Source: Mucilaginibacter_A sp050954285
GTDB lineage: Bacteria > Bacteroidota > Bacteroidia > Sphingobacteriales > Sphingobacteriaceae
DNA length: 64,000 nucleotides
Reading direction: 5' to 3'
NCBI GenBank assembly: GCA_050954285.1
Contig: JBPBPL010000025.1
Span: forward strand, 36,220 to 100,219
In this document: piece after piece, positions 17,097-26,938 of the stretch
Layout: each line of letters begins with the position of its first letter
Position numbering within the stretch: the stretch's first letter is position 1
Position numbers and translations under genes: made by a program
The notes under the pieces: model-generated
Databases searched by the model: none
The model's input: the letters and a program-made list of their open reading frames with translations, nothing else
Told to the model about the DNA's origin: nothing

Positions 17097-20009
17097 TTGA
17101 TATTATTGAATTTGAGAAGAACTGATTTTTCCCTGTTTCTATGCTTTTTGCTGCTGTTCCTGGTTCAGTTTTCGGCACAGGCAGATTATATTCAAAAAAT
17201 AGGTACTCCTTTTATCAACAATTTTTCGAAGGGGATGTACCAGGCCGGCAATCAAAACTGGTCTGTAACGAAAGATATACGAGGCATTATGTATTTCGCC
17301 AATTCAGACGGTTTGTTGTCTTTTGACGGCCGGTACTGGAAACTTAATCCAATGCCAAACCATTTGATTGTCAGAGCCGTAGCGGCCGATCAGCAGGACA
17401 AAATTTATGCAGGAGGGTTTGGAGAATTTGGCTACTGGAAATACAGCAGCACGGGCCGGCTCAGCTATCATTCTCTAATTAATCTGGTACCCAAAAAGGA
17501 TCAGCCTAAAGACGAAATCTGGAAAATTTATGTAGATGGCAGCAAAGTTATTTTTCAAGCGTTTTCTGCTATTTTTATCTACGAAAACAACCAGATCAGC
17601 GTTGTAAAAGATGATCATTCCTTTCTTTTTTTGTTCAAAGCCCGGCAACGTTATTTTGTAGAAGTAATTTCCAAAGGCTTGTTTGAGTTACGCGGAAAAC
17701 AACTTTATCCGGTTAAAAACAGTATTCTGCTGGGCAATACAGGCATTTTGTCGGTTTTGCCGTTTAAAAACAACAGCATCCTGATTGGTACGGCTAAAAA
17801 CGGATTATTTATTGCCGATAGTGCTGGCATAAAACCCTGGAATACACCTGCCAGCAGCTTTTTAAAATCCTTTCAGATTAATAATGGCTCGGTTGTGCTA
17901 AACCATTATTATGCTTACGGCACTATCTTGAACGGGATTATTGTTTTGGACGAAGCAGGTAACATTATACAGCAGATCAACAAAGCCAGTGGCTTGCAAA
18001 ACAATACGGTTTTAAGTGTTTTTACAGATCCGGAACAAAACTTATGGGCAGGTTTGGATAATGGCATTGATCATATCGAAATCAATTCGCCTCTGTATTT
18101 TTACCTGGATAAAACGGGCAAATTCGGCACGGTTTACACCAGTATCATCTACAAAAACAAAATTTACCTGGGCACCAATCAGGGCTTGTTTTATAGTGAC
18201 TGGATGGATGAAAACAGCAAAACTAATCAGGGTTTTAGTTTCAAGCTGATTCCGGATTCGCAAGGGCAGGTTTGGGATTTATCGCTGATAGACGGACAAT
18301 TATTTTGCGGCCATAATAACGGAACTTTTCTGGTGGACAACGATCATCTTAAAAAAATATCAAACATTAACGGAGGCTGGACCATCGGCAAACCACCCGA
18401 ATCAAAAAATCAGGTATTGGTGCAGGGCACATACACCGGTTTGGTTATTTACCGCAAAAATGCGCAAGGCAACTGGAGTTTTAGTAATAAAGTGAATGGT
18501 TTTGGCGAGCCTTCGCGCTATGTGGAAGCAGATCAAAAAGGCAATTTCTGGGTGAGCCATGCCTACAACGGATTGTATAAACTCAACCTCAAGGCTGATT
18601 TATCAACGGTAAAAACAGCTAAATCTTACGATCAGAAAAATGGTTTGCCAAACAGTTATCACATCGGAATTTTTAACCTCGAAAAGCAGCTTGTTTTTGC
18701 TACCGATGAAGGTTTTTATATTTACGATGAAATCAGCGATCATTTCTCTAAATACACATCGCTCAACCGGATGCTGGGTTCTTTTGCAGCTTCCAACAAA
18801 ATCATTAAAGCTGCCGAAAAAAAATATTGGTTTGTTAACCATGGCAAAATTGCGCTGGCAGATTTAACGCAGCCAGGCAAAATCAGCATTGATTCTAATA
18901 GTTTCAGGGCTTTAAACGGGCGTATGTTGCAGACTTACGAAAACATCAGCCAGATTAAAACTTCCATTTATTTAATCAGTTTGGATGATGGATTTGTGAT
19001 TTATCATGCCGGAACAGGGCAAAATATGCACAGCAGATTATTGCCGGAAGTTTTGATCAGCAGGATCGAAAGTTTTGATCAAACCAAAAGCAACACTAAA
19101 AAAAGCACGGTAAAAACAGTATTTGGCTATCAGGAAAACAGCTTGCGGATTTCATATGCGCTGCCTTATTTCCAGCATTCTAAAATCAGGTTTCAGTACC
19201 AGCTGGAAGGTTTGATGGACGGCTGGTCTGACTGGAGCACCCAAAGCCAAAAAGAATTTGAAAACCTGCCCCCGGGCACCTATCATTTTAAAATCCATGC
19301 GCAAATTAATGATCAGGCAATTACTAAAACGGCACAGTTTAACTTCCGGATTTTGCCTCCCTGGTACAAAAGTAATTGGGCATACTGTTTTTATGCGCTC
19401 TTTTTTTTGTTGCTGATCTGGCAGTTACGCCGGTATTATCTGCACAAATTAAAAACGCACCAGCTGCTCATTCAGCAAAAATTACAGCAGGAAAAAGAAG
19501 AAGATTTAAAACAGGAAGCCAGCAGCAACCAGCAAAAAATGGTACAGTTGCGCAACGAACAATTACAAACGGAACTGGCTGGCAAAGGGCGGGAGCTAAC
19601 CAATTCTGCCATGAATATTGTTTATAAAAACGAATTGCTGCAAAAAATCCGCGAAGAACTTACTAACCTGCGCGATGAAGCCGGCAAAAAGCTTTCTGCG
19701 GATCATCTAAAAAAGATTCAGAAAGTGATTGATGAAGGCATTACCGATGAACGCGACTGGAACGTATTTGAAACCAGTTTTAACGAAACGCATGAAAGTT
19801 TTTTTAAAAAGCTAAAAGTTGGTCATCCGGATCTGGTACCGAATGATCTGAAATTGTGTGCTTACCTGCGGATGAACATGAATAGCAAGGAAATTGCCTC
19901 GCTCCTGAATATTAGTTTGCGCGGTGTGGAAATCCGGCGCTACCGCTTGCGCAAAAAACTACTTTTAGCACACGATCAGAACTTAGTAGAGTTTCTCATG
20001 AGCTTATAA
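17097..20009 (+). CDS. membrane propeller sensor with triple-tyrosine and LuxR-type HTH domains (SusR-like regulator)
   Basis: Probable glycan sensor controlling the following locus. Signal/anchor at about 9-32; two seven-bladed-type propeller (Reg_prop) regions from about 40 to 650 in the periplasm (GIMYFANSDGLLSFDG, NLWAGLDNGIDHI, NFWVSHAYNGLYKL); a Y_Y_Y domain about 690-755 (FQYQLEGLMDGWSDWS, ENLPPGTYHFKI); one membrane helix about 762-782; a coiled coil; and a LuxR-like HTH near 905-960 (YLRMNMNSKEIASLLNISLRGVEIRRYRLRKKL). It lacks kinase and receiver domains, unlike HTCS proteins. The signal-peptide codons begin right after a TAA at 17088-17090 and contain no ATG, so translation must begin at a TTG (17097, 17106 or 17112). 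It ends 237 bp before susC. Confidence 0.9.
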   Translation: MILLNLRRTDFSLFLCFLLLFLVQFSAQADYIQKIGTPFINNFSKGMYQAGNQNWSVTKDIRGIMYFANSDGLLSFDGRYWKLNPMPNHLIVRAVAADQQDKIYAGGFGEFGYWKYSSTGRLSYHSLINLVPKKDQPKDEIWKIYVDGSKVIFQAFSAIFIYENNQISVVKDDHSFLFLFKARQRYFVEVISKGLFELRGKQLYPVKNSILLGNTGILSVLPFKNNSILIGTAKNGLFIADSAGIKPWNTPASSFLKSFQINNGSVVLNHYYAYGTILNGIIVLDEAGNIIQQINKASGLQNNTVLSVFTDPEQNLWAGLDNGIDHIEINSPLYFYLDKTGKFGTVYTSIIYKNKIYLGTNQGLFYSDWMDENSKTNQGFSFKLIPDSQGQVWDLSLIDGQLFCGHNNGTFLVDNDHLKKISNINGGWTIGKPPESKNQVLVQGTYTGLVIYRKNAQGNWSFSNKVNGFGEPSRYVEADQKGNFWVSHAYNGLYKLNLKADLSTVKTAKSYDQKNGLPNSYHIGIFNLEKQLVFATDEGFYIYDEISDHFSKYTSLNRMLGSFAASNKIIKAAEKKYWFVNHGKIALADLTQPGKISIDSNSFRALNGRMLQTYENISQIKTSIYLISLDDGFVIYHAGTGQNMHSRLLPEVLISRIESFDQTKSNTKKSTVKTVFGYQENSLRISYALPYFQHSKIRFQYQLEGLMDGWSDWSTQSQKEFENLPPGTYHFKIHAQINDQAITKTAQFNFRILPPWYKSNWAYCFYALFFLLLIWQLRRYYLHKLKTHQLLIQQKLQQEKEEDLKQEASSNQQKMVQLRNEQLQTELAGKGRELTNSAMNIVYKNELLQKIREELTNLRDEAGKKLSADHLKKIQKVIDEGITDERDWNVFETSFNETHESFFKKLKVGHPDLVPNDLKLCAYLRMNMNSKEIASLLNISLRGVEIRRYRLRKKLLLAHDQNLVEFLMSL

Positions 20010-20116
20010 ATACTACATCATTACCTCTCAAACAGTAAAATCTTGCCTGAAAACTAAACTTTTCTATAGCATTTCAAGGTAGCGTTTATAAAAGTGTTTA
20101 TATCTTATTATAAGCA

Positions 20117-20139
20117 TTTTATACCGATAAAATCAGTAT
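20117..20139 (+). repeat. variant dispersed repeat copy
   Basis: TTTTATACCGA then TAAAATCAGTAT, one mismatch in the core, in the 237-bp gap between the regulator and susC where the locus promoter should lie. Confidence 0.5.
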
Positions 20140-20246
20140 AAAACGACCTGAATTATCGGTGACGTAGTAATGTTGAGGCTGATTTTTTTTGCACATCGTT
20201 TCTAATTAACAGCTTTGTAGCAGTTAAACCAATTAACAAACCTCTT

Positions 20247-23200
20247 ATGAAAAAACGATTTACCACTTTAACCAGTGCTGTATTGGTATTTTTTCTTTTT
20301 CTGAATGCTTCTTTCGCACAGCAGCGTGTAACGGGTAAAGTTACCGATGCTACTTCCGGCGAGACCCTGATTGGGGTAAGTATTTTAGTTAAAGGCACCA
20401 CTGCTGGCACTGTAACCGATGTGAACGGTGCTTTCTCCATTAGTGCACCTGCAAATTCAACCTTAACTTTTACTTACATTGGTTATACTTCGCAGGAGGT
20501 TGCCATGAGTGATCAAACAAACATCAACATCAAGCTTGCTGCACAAACCAATCAGCTGGCGCAAGTGGTTGTGATTGGTTATGGCACGCAACGCCGCCGT
20601 GATGTAACTGGCTCGGTAGCCAGCGTAAACGGCGAAGAACTGGCCAGGCAACCGGTGCAAACACCAACACAGGCCTTGCAGGGAAAAGTTGCCGGTGTAC
20701 AGATCATTTCATCCGGGCAGCCTAATTCGCAGCCGCAGGTTCGTATCCGCGGTACAGGTTCGGTTTTGGCTGGAGCCGAGCCATTGTATGTGGTTGATGG
20801 AGTTTTGACGGATGATATCCGCAACATCAACAATGCAGATATTGTCAGTTTAGATGTACTAAAAGATGCATCGGCTGCAATTTATGGTGTACGAGGTGCA
20901 AATGGTGTGATCATTATCACCACAAGAAAAGGTAAAAACGGGCCGCCCGTAGTCCGTTATGATGCTAATGCCGGTTTTAGCCAGATTGCCAACAAAGTAA
21001 AAATGGCCAACCGTGCGCAATACGTTTCGTATTTAAATGATGCAGATCCGGGTAAAATTGCTTCCAGCGATGCCGCGCCTTTAACCACGCCAGGCACAAC
21101 AGATTGGTACGGCGCGGTTTTGCGCCAGGCTTTTCAGATGAACCATAACATCTCCGTTTCTGGCGGTACGGATAAAAGCGATTATTTTATCAGTGCCAAT
21201 TATTTAATGAACAACGGAATCATCCAAACCAATAATTTTCAGCGGTTTAGTTTGCGTGAAAACTCGAGCGTGAATATTTCTGATAAACTTAAATTAAGTT
21301 CACAAATTTCATTATCCCGCGGAGCAGAACGTGCCGTGCCTTTGGGAGATACTTATAACAGCATTTATCGTGCAGCACCGATTATCCCGGCAGAAACAGC
21401 CAGCGGTTTGTATGGCAACACTTCTGCCTGGGGCAATATTGGTAACCCGTTGCTGCAGATTGATAAAACCAATACCTTGAATATTGGCAACCGCGTGCAA
21501 GGAAATCTGGCGTTGGATTACAATCCGCTAAAATTCCTGAAACTGCATACTGCTTTTAACGATGATATTGTGTTTAATAACAATCGTTCTTACCTGTATC
21601 AATATAATAACGATGCCAATACTTTTACGGTTGCAGGTGGTAATCAGCGGCAAACCAACAGCGCATTAACGGTAGAGCAGAACAACTCTTTCCATTATGT
21701 TTGGGATAATACGGCTACATACGATCAAACTTTCGGACAAAATCATTTAACTGTTTTAGCCGGATATTCGATGGAAAAATTTAAATCGAGTTTTATCAAC
21801 GGAACGCGTATCAACGTACCTTCCAGTCCGGACGAATGGTATCTGAGTTTAGGCGACCCAAGTTTGAACGCTTTGGATGCCAACAGCGGAGATTTATACA
21901 CCCGCGAATCTTATTTCACAAGAGCCAATTACAGCTTTGCAGGAAAATATTTATTGAGCGGCACGTTTCGGCGTGATGGGAGTTCCCGTTTCAGTTCCCG
22001 TTATGGCAACTTTTACACCGTGGGCGCAGGCTGGATAATTTCTGAAGAAAACTTCATGAAGAACAGTACTGTTTTTAGCAACCTAAAATTGCGCGGCAGT
22101 TACGGCGAGTTGGGTAATGACAATATTGGCACAGGCTTGTATGTAGTTACGGCGGGCATCAATCAACCGTATTACTATAATAACGGAACGTTAACTTACG
22201 GCAGCGTGATCCAGGATATTAAAGACACCAACCTGAAATGGGAAACTACGGATCAGCTGGATTTAGGCGTAGAGTATGGTTTTTTAAACAACCGACTAAC
22301 CGGTGAAGCAGATTACTACAACAAAAAAGTTAAAAATGCACTGACTTACGTTTCCATCCCGGGAATTTTAGGTGATCCAGATAATCAGTACGTAACTAAT
22401 GCGGCTTCTTACAAAAACGAAGGTGCCGAGGTTTCTTTAAACTGGAATGATAAAATCGGCTCAAAATTTAAATACAGCATTGGTGCAAACCTCACTTACA
22501 ATAAAAATATGGTAACCGGTTTAAACGGCGGTCAGGCATTGGCTGGTGGTGGCGTTGGCGGACAAGGCAATGTTACCCGCACGGATAACGGCCATCCGAT
22601 TGCCAGTTTTTATGTATTGCAGGCTACCGGCGTTTTCCAGAATGCAGCCCAGGTTGCTGCAGCACCAACCAATACCTATGAAGCAAATAAGGTGGGTGGT
22701 TTGATGTATGCCGATATCAATGGTGATGGTAAAATAGATGCCAACGACCGTATTTATGCAGGTTCTTATCAGCCTAAATTTTTTGGCGGTTTTAACCTGA
22801 GCATGAGTTACGAGGCGTTCGATTTTAATGCAGATTTTTACGGCAACTGGGGAAACAAAATTTATAACGGTAAAAAAGCTTACCGTTATAGTCCGGAAGA
22901 TAACGTGGAATCCAACTATGCTGATAACCGCTGGACAACTTCTAATCCTTCCAATACCAATCCAAACGTAATTACACAATCTACGCCAGCCTCCACTTAC
23001 TTTGTAGAATCTGGTGCATTTATCCGCTTAAACAATGTTTCTGTGGGTTATACCGTTCCTTCCGAATTATTAAAACGGGCTAAAATTTCCCGTCTGCGCG
23101 TTTATATTACTTCGCAAAACCTGTTTACTGCAAAACGTTACAGCGGCTTTAGTCCGGAGCTGCAAGGTTTGAGTGATAATACCACCAACATTCTGGGTTC

Positions 23201-23267
23201 GGGTATTGAGCTGGGTACTTATCCAACCATCCGCACTTTTGCATTCGGCGTAAACCTTCAGTTTTAA
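20247..23267 (+). CDS. SusC-type TonB-dependent outer-membrane transporter
   Basis: 1006-aa outer-membrane glycan importer. Signal peptide to about 24 (ASFAQ), CarboxypepD_reg-like domain 27-105 (VTGKVTDATSGETLIGVSILVKGTTAGT), plug domain about 110-225 (RDVTGSVASVNGEELARQPVQTP, with the SusC signature ending DASAAIYGVRGANGVIIITT), then a beta-barrel ending in F (GVNLQF). A VVVIGYGTQ TonB-box-like stretch is at about 107. Paired with SusD 10 bp downstream. Substrate inferred from the neighbours to be a beta-1,2-glucan oligosaccharide; TBDT sequence does not itself show it. Confidence 0.95.
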   Translation: MKKRFTTLTSAVLVFFLFLNASFAQQRVTGKVTDATSGETLIGVSILVKGTTAGTVTDVNGAFSISAPANSTLTFTYIGYTSQEVAMSDQTNINIKLAAQTNQLAQVVVIGYGTQRRRDVTGSVASVNGEELARQPVQTPTQALQGKVAGVQIISSGQPNSQPQVRIRGTGSVLAGAEPLYVVDGVLTDDIRNINNADIVSLDVLKDASAAIYGVRGANGVIIITTRKGKNGPPVVRYDANAGFSQIANKVKMANRAQYVSYLNDADPGKIASSDAAPLTTPGTTDWYGAVLRQAFQMNHNISVSGGTDKSDYFISANYLMNNGIIQTNNFQRFSLRENSSVNISDKLKLSSQISLSRGAERAVPLGDTYNSIYRAAPIIPAETASGLYGNTSAWGNIGNPLLQIDKTNTLNIGNRVQGNLALDYNPLKFLKLHTAFNDDIVFNNNRSYLYQYNNDANTFTVAGGNQRQTNSALTVEQNNSFHYVWDNTATYDQTFGQNHLTVLAGYSMEKFKSSFINGTRINVPSSPDEWYLSLGDPSLNALDANSGDLYTRESYFTRANYSFAGKYLLSGTFRRDGSSRFSSRYGNFYTVGAGWIISEENFMKNSTVFSNLKLRGSYGELGNDNIGTGLYVVTAGINQPYYYNNGTLTYGSVIQDIKDTNLKWETTDQLDLGVEYGFLNNRLTGEADYYNKKVKNALTYVSIPGILGDPDNQYVTNAASYKNEGAEVSLNWNDKIGSKFKYSIGANLTYNKNMVTGLNGGQALAGGGVGGQGNVTRTDNGHPIASFYVLQATGVFQNAAQVAAAPTNTYEANKVGGLMYADINGDGKIDANDRIYAGSYQPKFFGGFNLSMSYEAFDFNADFYGNWGNKIYNGKKAYRYSPEDNVESNYADNRWTTSNPSNTNPNVITQSTPASTYFVESGAFIRLNNVSVGYTVPSELLKRAKISRLRVYITSQNLFTAKRYSGFSPELQGLSDNTTNILGSGIELGTYPTIRTFAFGVNLQF

Positions 23268-23277
23268 TCCTCTCAAC

Positions 23278-24831
23278 ATGAAAAAAATACTTATAAAAAA
23301 AGCATGCCTGGTGGCCGGTGTGGCTTTGTTATCCATCGGTTTTGATGGCTGCAAAAGATATCTGGACGTTAACCCGCAAGGGCAAATTACACAGGCACAA
23401 ATTGCTACCGATCCTGCGGCGGCACAAAATTTAGTGACCGGCATTTACAACGTTTTTTACATCGGCGGTTTTGACCCTGATATTGATAGTTTTCAGTTTG
23501 TGATTATGACGGATATTGCCTCAGATGATGGCGATAAAGGCAGTTCACCGGCAGATTATGGTGATGCCTTACAGATTGACAACCTTACTACGCCTGCCAC
23601 AAACGGCGTGGTCAACAACGTATGGAACGGTCATTATCAAGGTATTGCGCGCACCAATCAGGCGTTGGGACAGTTACAAACCGCCACATTTGATGCCACC
23701 ACCAAAAATAAACTGATTGCCGAAACACGTTTTTTACGTGCTTATTTTTACTTCAATCTGGTTCGTTTGTTTGGCGGTGTGCCCAAATTAGATCATGTGC
23801 CAAGCGTATCCGAAGCAAATAGCGCAGCTTTGCAAACCCGTGCTTCTGCAGCTGATATTTATACTTTTATCATTAGCGATCTGGATTTTGCCGTAGCCAA
23901 CTTACCGGATAAAGGTGCTACTGATGTTGGCCGCGCCACCAAAAGCGCTGCCCAGGGTTTGGAAGCGAAAGTATATCTGTACATGAAAAATTACCAAAAA
24001 GCTTATGATCTTTCGCAGGCGGTAATTACTGGCGGGAAATATTCGCTGGTGAAAGATTACTCCTTAATCTGGCGACAAAATGCAGTGAACGGAGACGGTG
24101 GAAATAACAACTCCGAATCACTTTTTGAAATTCAGGCAGGCATCAACAAAGATTGTTCTGCAGGAATCAATTTATACACCGTTTCACAAGGGCCGCGTGC
24201 CGGAGGGAAATATGGCTGGTCTGATTTAGGTTTTGGCTTCAACAATCCTTCTTCAAGCCTGGTAAACGAATATGAAACCGGCGATGTGCGTAAAAATGGA
24301 ACGATCATTTTTATCAATCCAACAACGCCAACAAATTCTACAGGTACGGTTTTGTTTGATGGATTTCGGATACCAAGTCAGGATTCTGTTCAAAATTCGC
24401 GTTATAGCTACAAAGCATATCACAGCCGTTCGGTAGAAGCCAACTGCGGCGGCAACACCGATCGTTTGCCAAAACAGGTTCGCATTTTGCGTTATGCTGA
24501 TGTATTGCTGATCAATGCCGAAGCTGCTTTGCAATTAGGCAATACAGGTGTGGCTGCAACAGAATTGAATTTAGTGCGCACAAGAGCAGGTTTAAAAAAT
24601 GTAACGGCAACGCTGCCAGCCATCTGGCACGAACGCCGCGTAGAACTGGCCATGGAACATGATCGATTCTTTGATTTAGTTCGACAGGATGCTGTTCAGT
24701 CGGGCCGTGCGGCTGCCGCTTTTGCTGCGGATGGCGGTAAAACGTGGTCGGCTACTCATGCACTGTTCCCGATTCCGCAGGCACAGATTGATTTAAGCAG
24801 CGGTAATCTCAAACAAAATCCTGGTTATTAA
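23278..24831 (+). CDS. SusD/RagB-type glycan-binding lipoprotein
   Basis: Surface lipoprotein that caps SusC and binds the glycan. Lipoprotein signal ends in FDGC (Cys about 25), followed by KRYLDVNPQGQIT, the typical SusD start. TPR-like helices follow (TRFLRAYFYFNLVRLFGGVP), and the C-terminal RagB part has RYADVLLINAEAALQLG, WHERRVELAMEHDRFFDLVR and LFPIPQAQIDLS...QNPGY. 517 aa is standard. It starts 10 bp after susC and is clearly co-transcribed. Ligand inferred from adjacent GH144 and GH3. Confidence 0.95.
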   Translation: MKKILIKKACLVAGVALLSIGFDGCKRYLDVNPQGQITQAQIATDPAAAQNLVTGIYNVFYIGGFDPDIDSFQFVIMTDIASDDGDKGSSPADYGDALQIDNLTTPATNGVVNNVWNGHYQGIARTNQALGQLQTATFDATTKNKLIAETRFLRAYFYFNLVRLFGGVPKLDHVPSVSEANSAALQTRASAADIYTFIISDLDFAVANLPDKGATDVGRATKSAAQGLEAKVYLYMKNYQKAYDLSQAVITGGKYSLVKDYSLIWRQNAVNGDGGNNNSESLFEIQAGINKDCSAGINLYTVSQGPRAGGKYGWSDLGFGFNNPSSSLVNEYETGDVRKNGTIIFINPTTPTNSTGTVLFDGFRIPSQDSVQNSRYSYKAYHSRSVEANCGGNTDRLPKQVRILRYADVLLINAEAALQLGNTGVAATELNLVRTRAGLKNVTATLPAIWHERRVELAMEHDRFFDLVRQDAVQSGRAAAAFAADGGKTWSATHALFPIPQAQIDLSSGNLKQNPGY

Positions 24832-24836
24832 TTATC

Positions 24837-24873
24837 ATAGCAAAGCCGGAAATAATATTTTCGGCTTTGCTAT
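24837..24873 (+). other. intercistronic hairpin after susD
   Basis: Perfect 12-bp arms ATAGCAAAGCCG and CGGCTTTGCTAT around 13 nt. There is no T-run, so it is more likely an mRNA-stabilising or partial-stop hairpin that lowers expression of the enzymes relative to susCD than a full terminator. Confidence 0.6.
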
Positions 24874-24887
24874 TCAATCCTAAAATT

Positions 24888-26258
24888 ATGCCGGTAAAAG
24901 AAGCATCGGGCAAAAAGATCATGATAGCTGCGTTGGTGCTGCATACTGTTTTTATCGCTCTTTTTTCTGTGATGGCTTCTGCTCAAAGTCCAAAAAAACT
25001 GACGGATAACCAGCTGCTGGATACTGTTCAAAAACGCACTTTTCAGTATTTCTGGCAAGGTGCAGAACCGGTTTCCGGCATGGCGCATGAGCGGGTACAT
25101 ATGGACGGCTTTTACCCGGATCATGATTCGACAACCATTGCCACCGGCGCTTCCGGTTTTGGCGTGATGGGGATTTTGGTTGGGATGGAACGCCACTTCA
25201 TCACCCGAAAACAAGGAACGGAACGGTTTGAGAAAATTGTTGATTTTCTGGAGAAAGCAGATCGCTATCATGGCGCTTACTCGCACTGGATGCTGCCAAA
25301 CGGAAAAATAAAAGCTTTCGGCAAAACAGATAACGGCGGCGATCTGGTAGAAACTTCTTTTTTGATGCAGGGTTTGCTTTGCGTACGGCAATATTATGCA
25401 ACTGGCAATCCGCAGGAAAAAAAGCTGGCTAAACGAATTGACAACATTTGGAAAGCTGTGGATTACAATTGGTACCGACAGAACAATCACAATGTGCTGT
25501 ACTGGCACTGGTCGCCGCAATATGATTGGATCGAAAACTTCCCGGTTACGGGTTATAATGAATGCTTGATTTTATATGTTTTAGGCGGAAGTTCTCCAAT
25601 GCACGGTGTGCCAGCAGCCGTCTACCACGATGGCTGGGCGCGCGGCGGCAATATTGAAACCAGCATCAAACCGTACGGCTATTTGATCACCCTGAAACAC
25701 AACGTAGCAGAGGGAGATGATGTTGGGCCGCTGTTTTGGTCGCATTACTCCTACTTGGGCCTCAATCCAAAAGGTTTGAAGGATAAATACGCCGATTACT
25801 GGCTACACAATACCAATCATACGCTGATTAATCGGGCTTATTGTCTGCAAAATCCAAAACATTACCAGGGTTATGGCGAAAATTGCTGGGGCTTAACGGC
25901 CAGTTATTCTGTCAACGGTTATGCGGCGCACAACTCTAATTTAAAAGATGATTTAGGTGTAATTTCCCCAACAGCCGCCATTTCTTCGTATCCTTACGCG
26001 CCTAAAGAATCGATGAAAGTAATCCGGCATTTGTATGAAGATTTAGGCGATAAAGTTTGGGGCGAATACGGTTTTTACGATGCTTTTAGTGAAACGGCAA
26101 ATTGGTATCCGAAAAAATATTTGGGTATCGATCAGGGACCGGAAGTGGTGATGCTGGAAAACGCACGTTCGGGTTTGTTGTGGAAATTATTTATGAGTTG
26201 CCCGGAAGTAAAAACCGGATTAACGAAACTGGGTTTTACCTATCCAACCCCAAAATAA
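24888..26258 (+). CDS. GH144-family endo-beta-1,2-glucanase-like protein
   Basis: Belongs to the 'glucoamylase-like' COG5368 group now called GH144, whose characterised members cut beta-1,2-glucan. An (alpha/alpha)6 barrel is expected. Motifs visible: KRTFQYFWQGAEPVSGMAHERV, TIATGASGFGVMGILVG, EGDDVGPLFWSHYSYLG, CWGLTASYSVNGY and ISPTAAISSYPYAPKESM. Exported: hydrophobic IMIAALVLHTVFIALFSVMASAQ. ATG 24888 is taken, but the first codons are a dispersed-repeat copy (24895-24906), so the real start may be ATG 24921, which still leaves a full signal peptide. The stop is 1 bp before the next gene. Confidence 0.85.
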   Translation: MPVKEASGKKIMIAALVLHTVFIALFSVMASAQSPKKLTDNQLLDTVQKRTFQYFWQGAEPVSGMAHERVHMDGFYPDHDSTTIATGASGFGVMGILVGMERHFITRKQGTERFEKIVDFLEKADRYHGAYSHWMLPNGKIKAFGKTDNGGDLVETSFLMQGLLCVRQYYATGNPQEKKLAKRIDNIWKAVDYNWYRQNNHNVLYWHWSPQYDWIENFPVTGYNECLILYVLGGSSPMHGVPAAVYHDGWARGGNIETSIKPYGYLITLKHNVAEGDDVGPLFWSHYSYLGLNPKGLKDKYADYWLHNTNHTLINRAYCLQNPKHYQGYGENCWGLTASYSVNGYAAHNSNLKDDLGVISPTAAISSYPYAPKESMKVIRHLYEDLGDKVWGEYGFYDAFSETANWYPKKYLGIDQGPEVVMLENARSGLLWKLFMSCPEVKTGLTKLGFTYPTPK

Positions 26259-26259
26259 A

Positions 26260-26928
26260 ATGAAAAAATGCTTGCTGTTTTTAATACTGTTTTTATCGGT
26301 TAATTTTTGGTGCCGAAATGTTTCCGCACAGCAAAAAGCACCTTTTTATGAAGAAATTCAGGCTTTTAAAAAGTACGATAGTTTAAACCCGCCACCCAAA
26401 AACGGTGTGCTTTTTATCGGTAGTTCTTCGCTGCGGAAATGGACTGATCTGGAGAAAACTTTTGCCGATTATCATGCGGTTAACCGTGGTTTTGGCGGCT
26501 CTACTTTATCAGATGCTATTTATTATGAACATGATTTAGTGGATCCGTATCAGCCCAAACAAATCGTGATTTACAGCGGCGAAAACGATATTGCAGAAGG
26601 AAATGTATCGGCACAAATGGTTCTGGATCGGTTTAAAACATTGTTTGGGTTGATTCGCCAGAAACAGCCGCTGGTGCCGGTTGCTTTTATTTCGATTAAG
26701 CCAAGTCCGAGCCGCGCCAAATTTCAGCCAATCGTCATTGAATCTAACGAACTGATTAAAAAGTTTCTGCAAAAGGAACGTAAAACAGTTTTTATTAACG
26801 TGTACCGTAAAATGCTGACCAAAGACCAGCAAATGAGACCGGAATTATTCGGCCCGGATATGCTGCACATGAATGCGCAAGGTTATCAAATCTGGACGAA
26901 AGCCATCCAGCCTCATCTTATCAAATAA
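26260..26928 (+). CDS. secreted SGNH/GDSL-family hydrolase
   Basis: Periplasmic esterase of 222 aa with signal peptide (to about SAQQ). SGNH blocks are clear: VLFIGSSSLRKW (block I Ser), NRGFGGS (block II Gly), IYSGENDI (block III Asn) and PDMLHMNAQGY (block V Asp and His). Members next to glycan-degrading enzymes usually remove acyl groups from the sugar, suggesting the target glucan may carry ester groups such as succinyl or acetyl; this is inference. The ATG is at TGAAAAAATGC, one base after the GH144 stop; GH3 begins 10 bp downstream, so all are one operon. Confidence 0.92.
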   Translation: MKKCLLFLILFLSVNFWCRNVSAQQKAPFYEEIQAFKKYDSLNPPPKNGVLFIGSSSLRKWTDLEKTFADYHAVNRGFGGSTLSDAIYYEHDLVDPYQPKQIVIYSGENDIAEGNVSAQMVLDRFKTLFGLIRQKQPLVPVAFISIKPSPSRAKFQPIVIESNELIKKFLQKERKTVFINVYRKMLTKDQQMRPELFGPDMLHMNAQGYQIWTKAIQPHLIK

Positions 26929-26938
26929 CATCAACTCT

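Noticed and set aside
24867..24890. TTG start of the GH144 gene at 24867
   Set aside because: It lies inside the susD hairpin; ATG 24888 or 24921 fits the signal peptide better.
26873..26938. Longer N-terminus for the GH3 gene
   Set aside because: It overlaps the SGNH hydrolase gene and precedes a clear signal peptide at ATG 26939.
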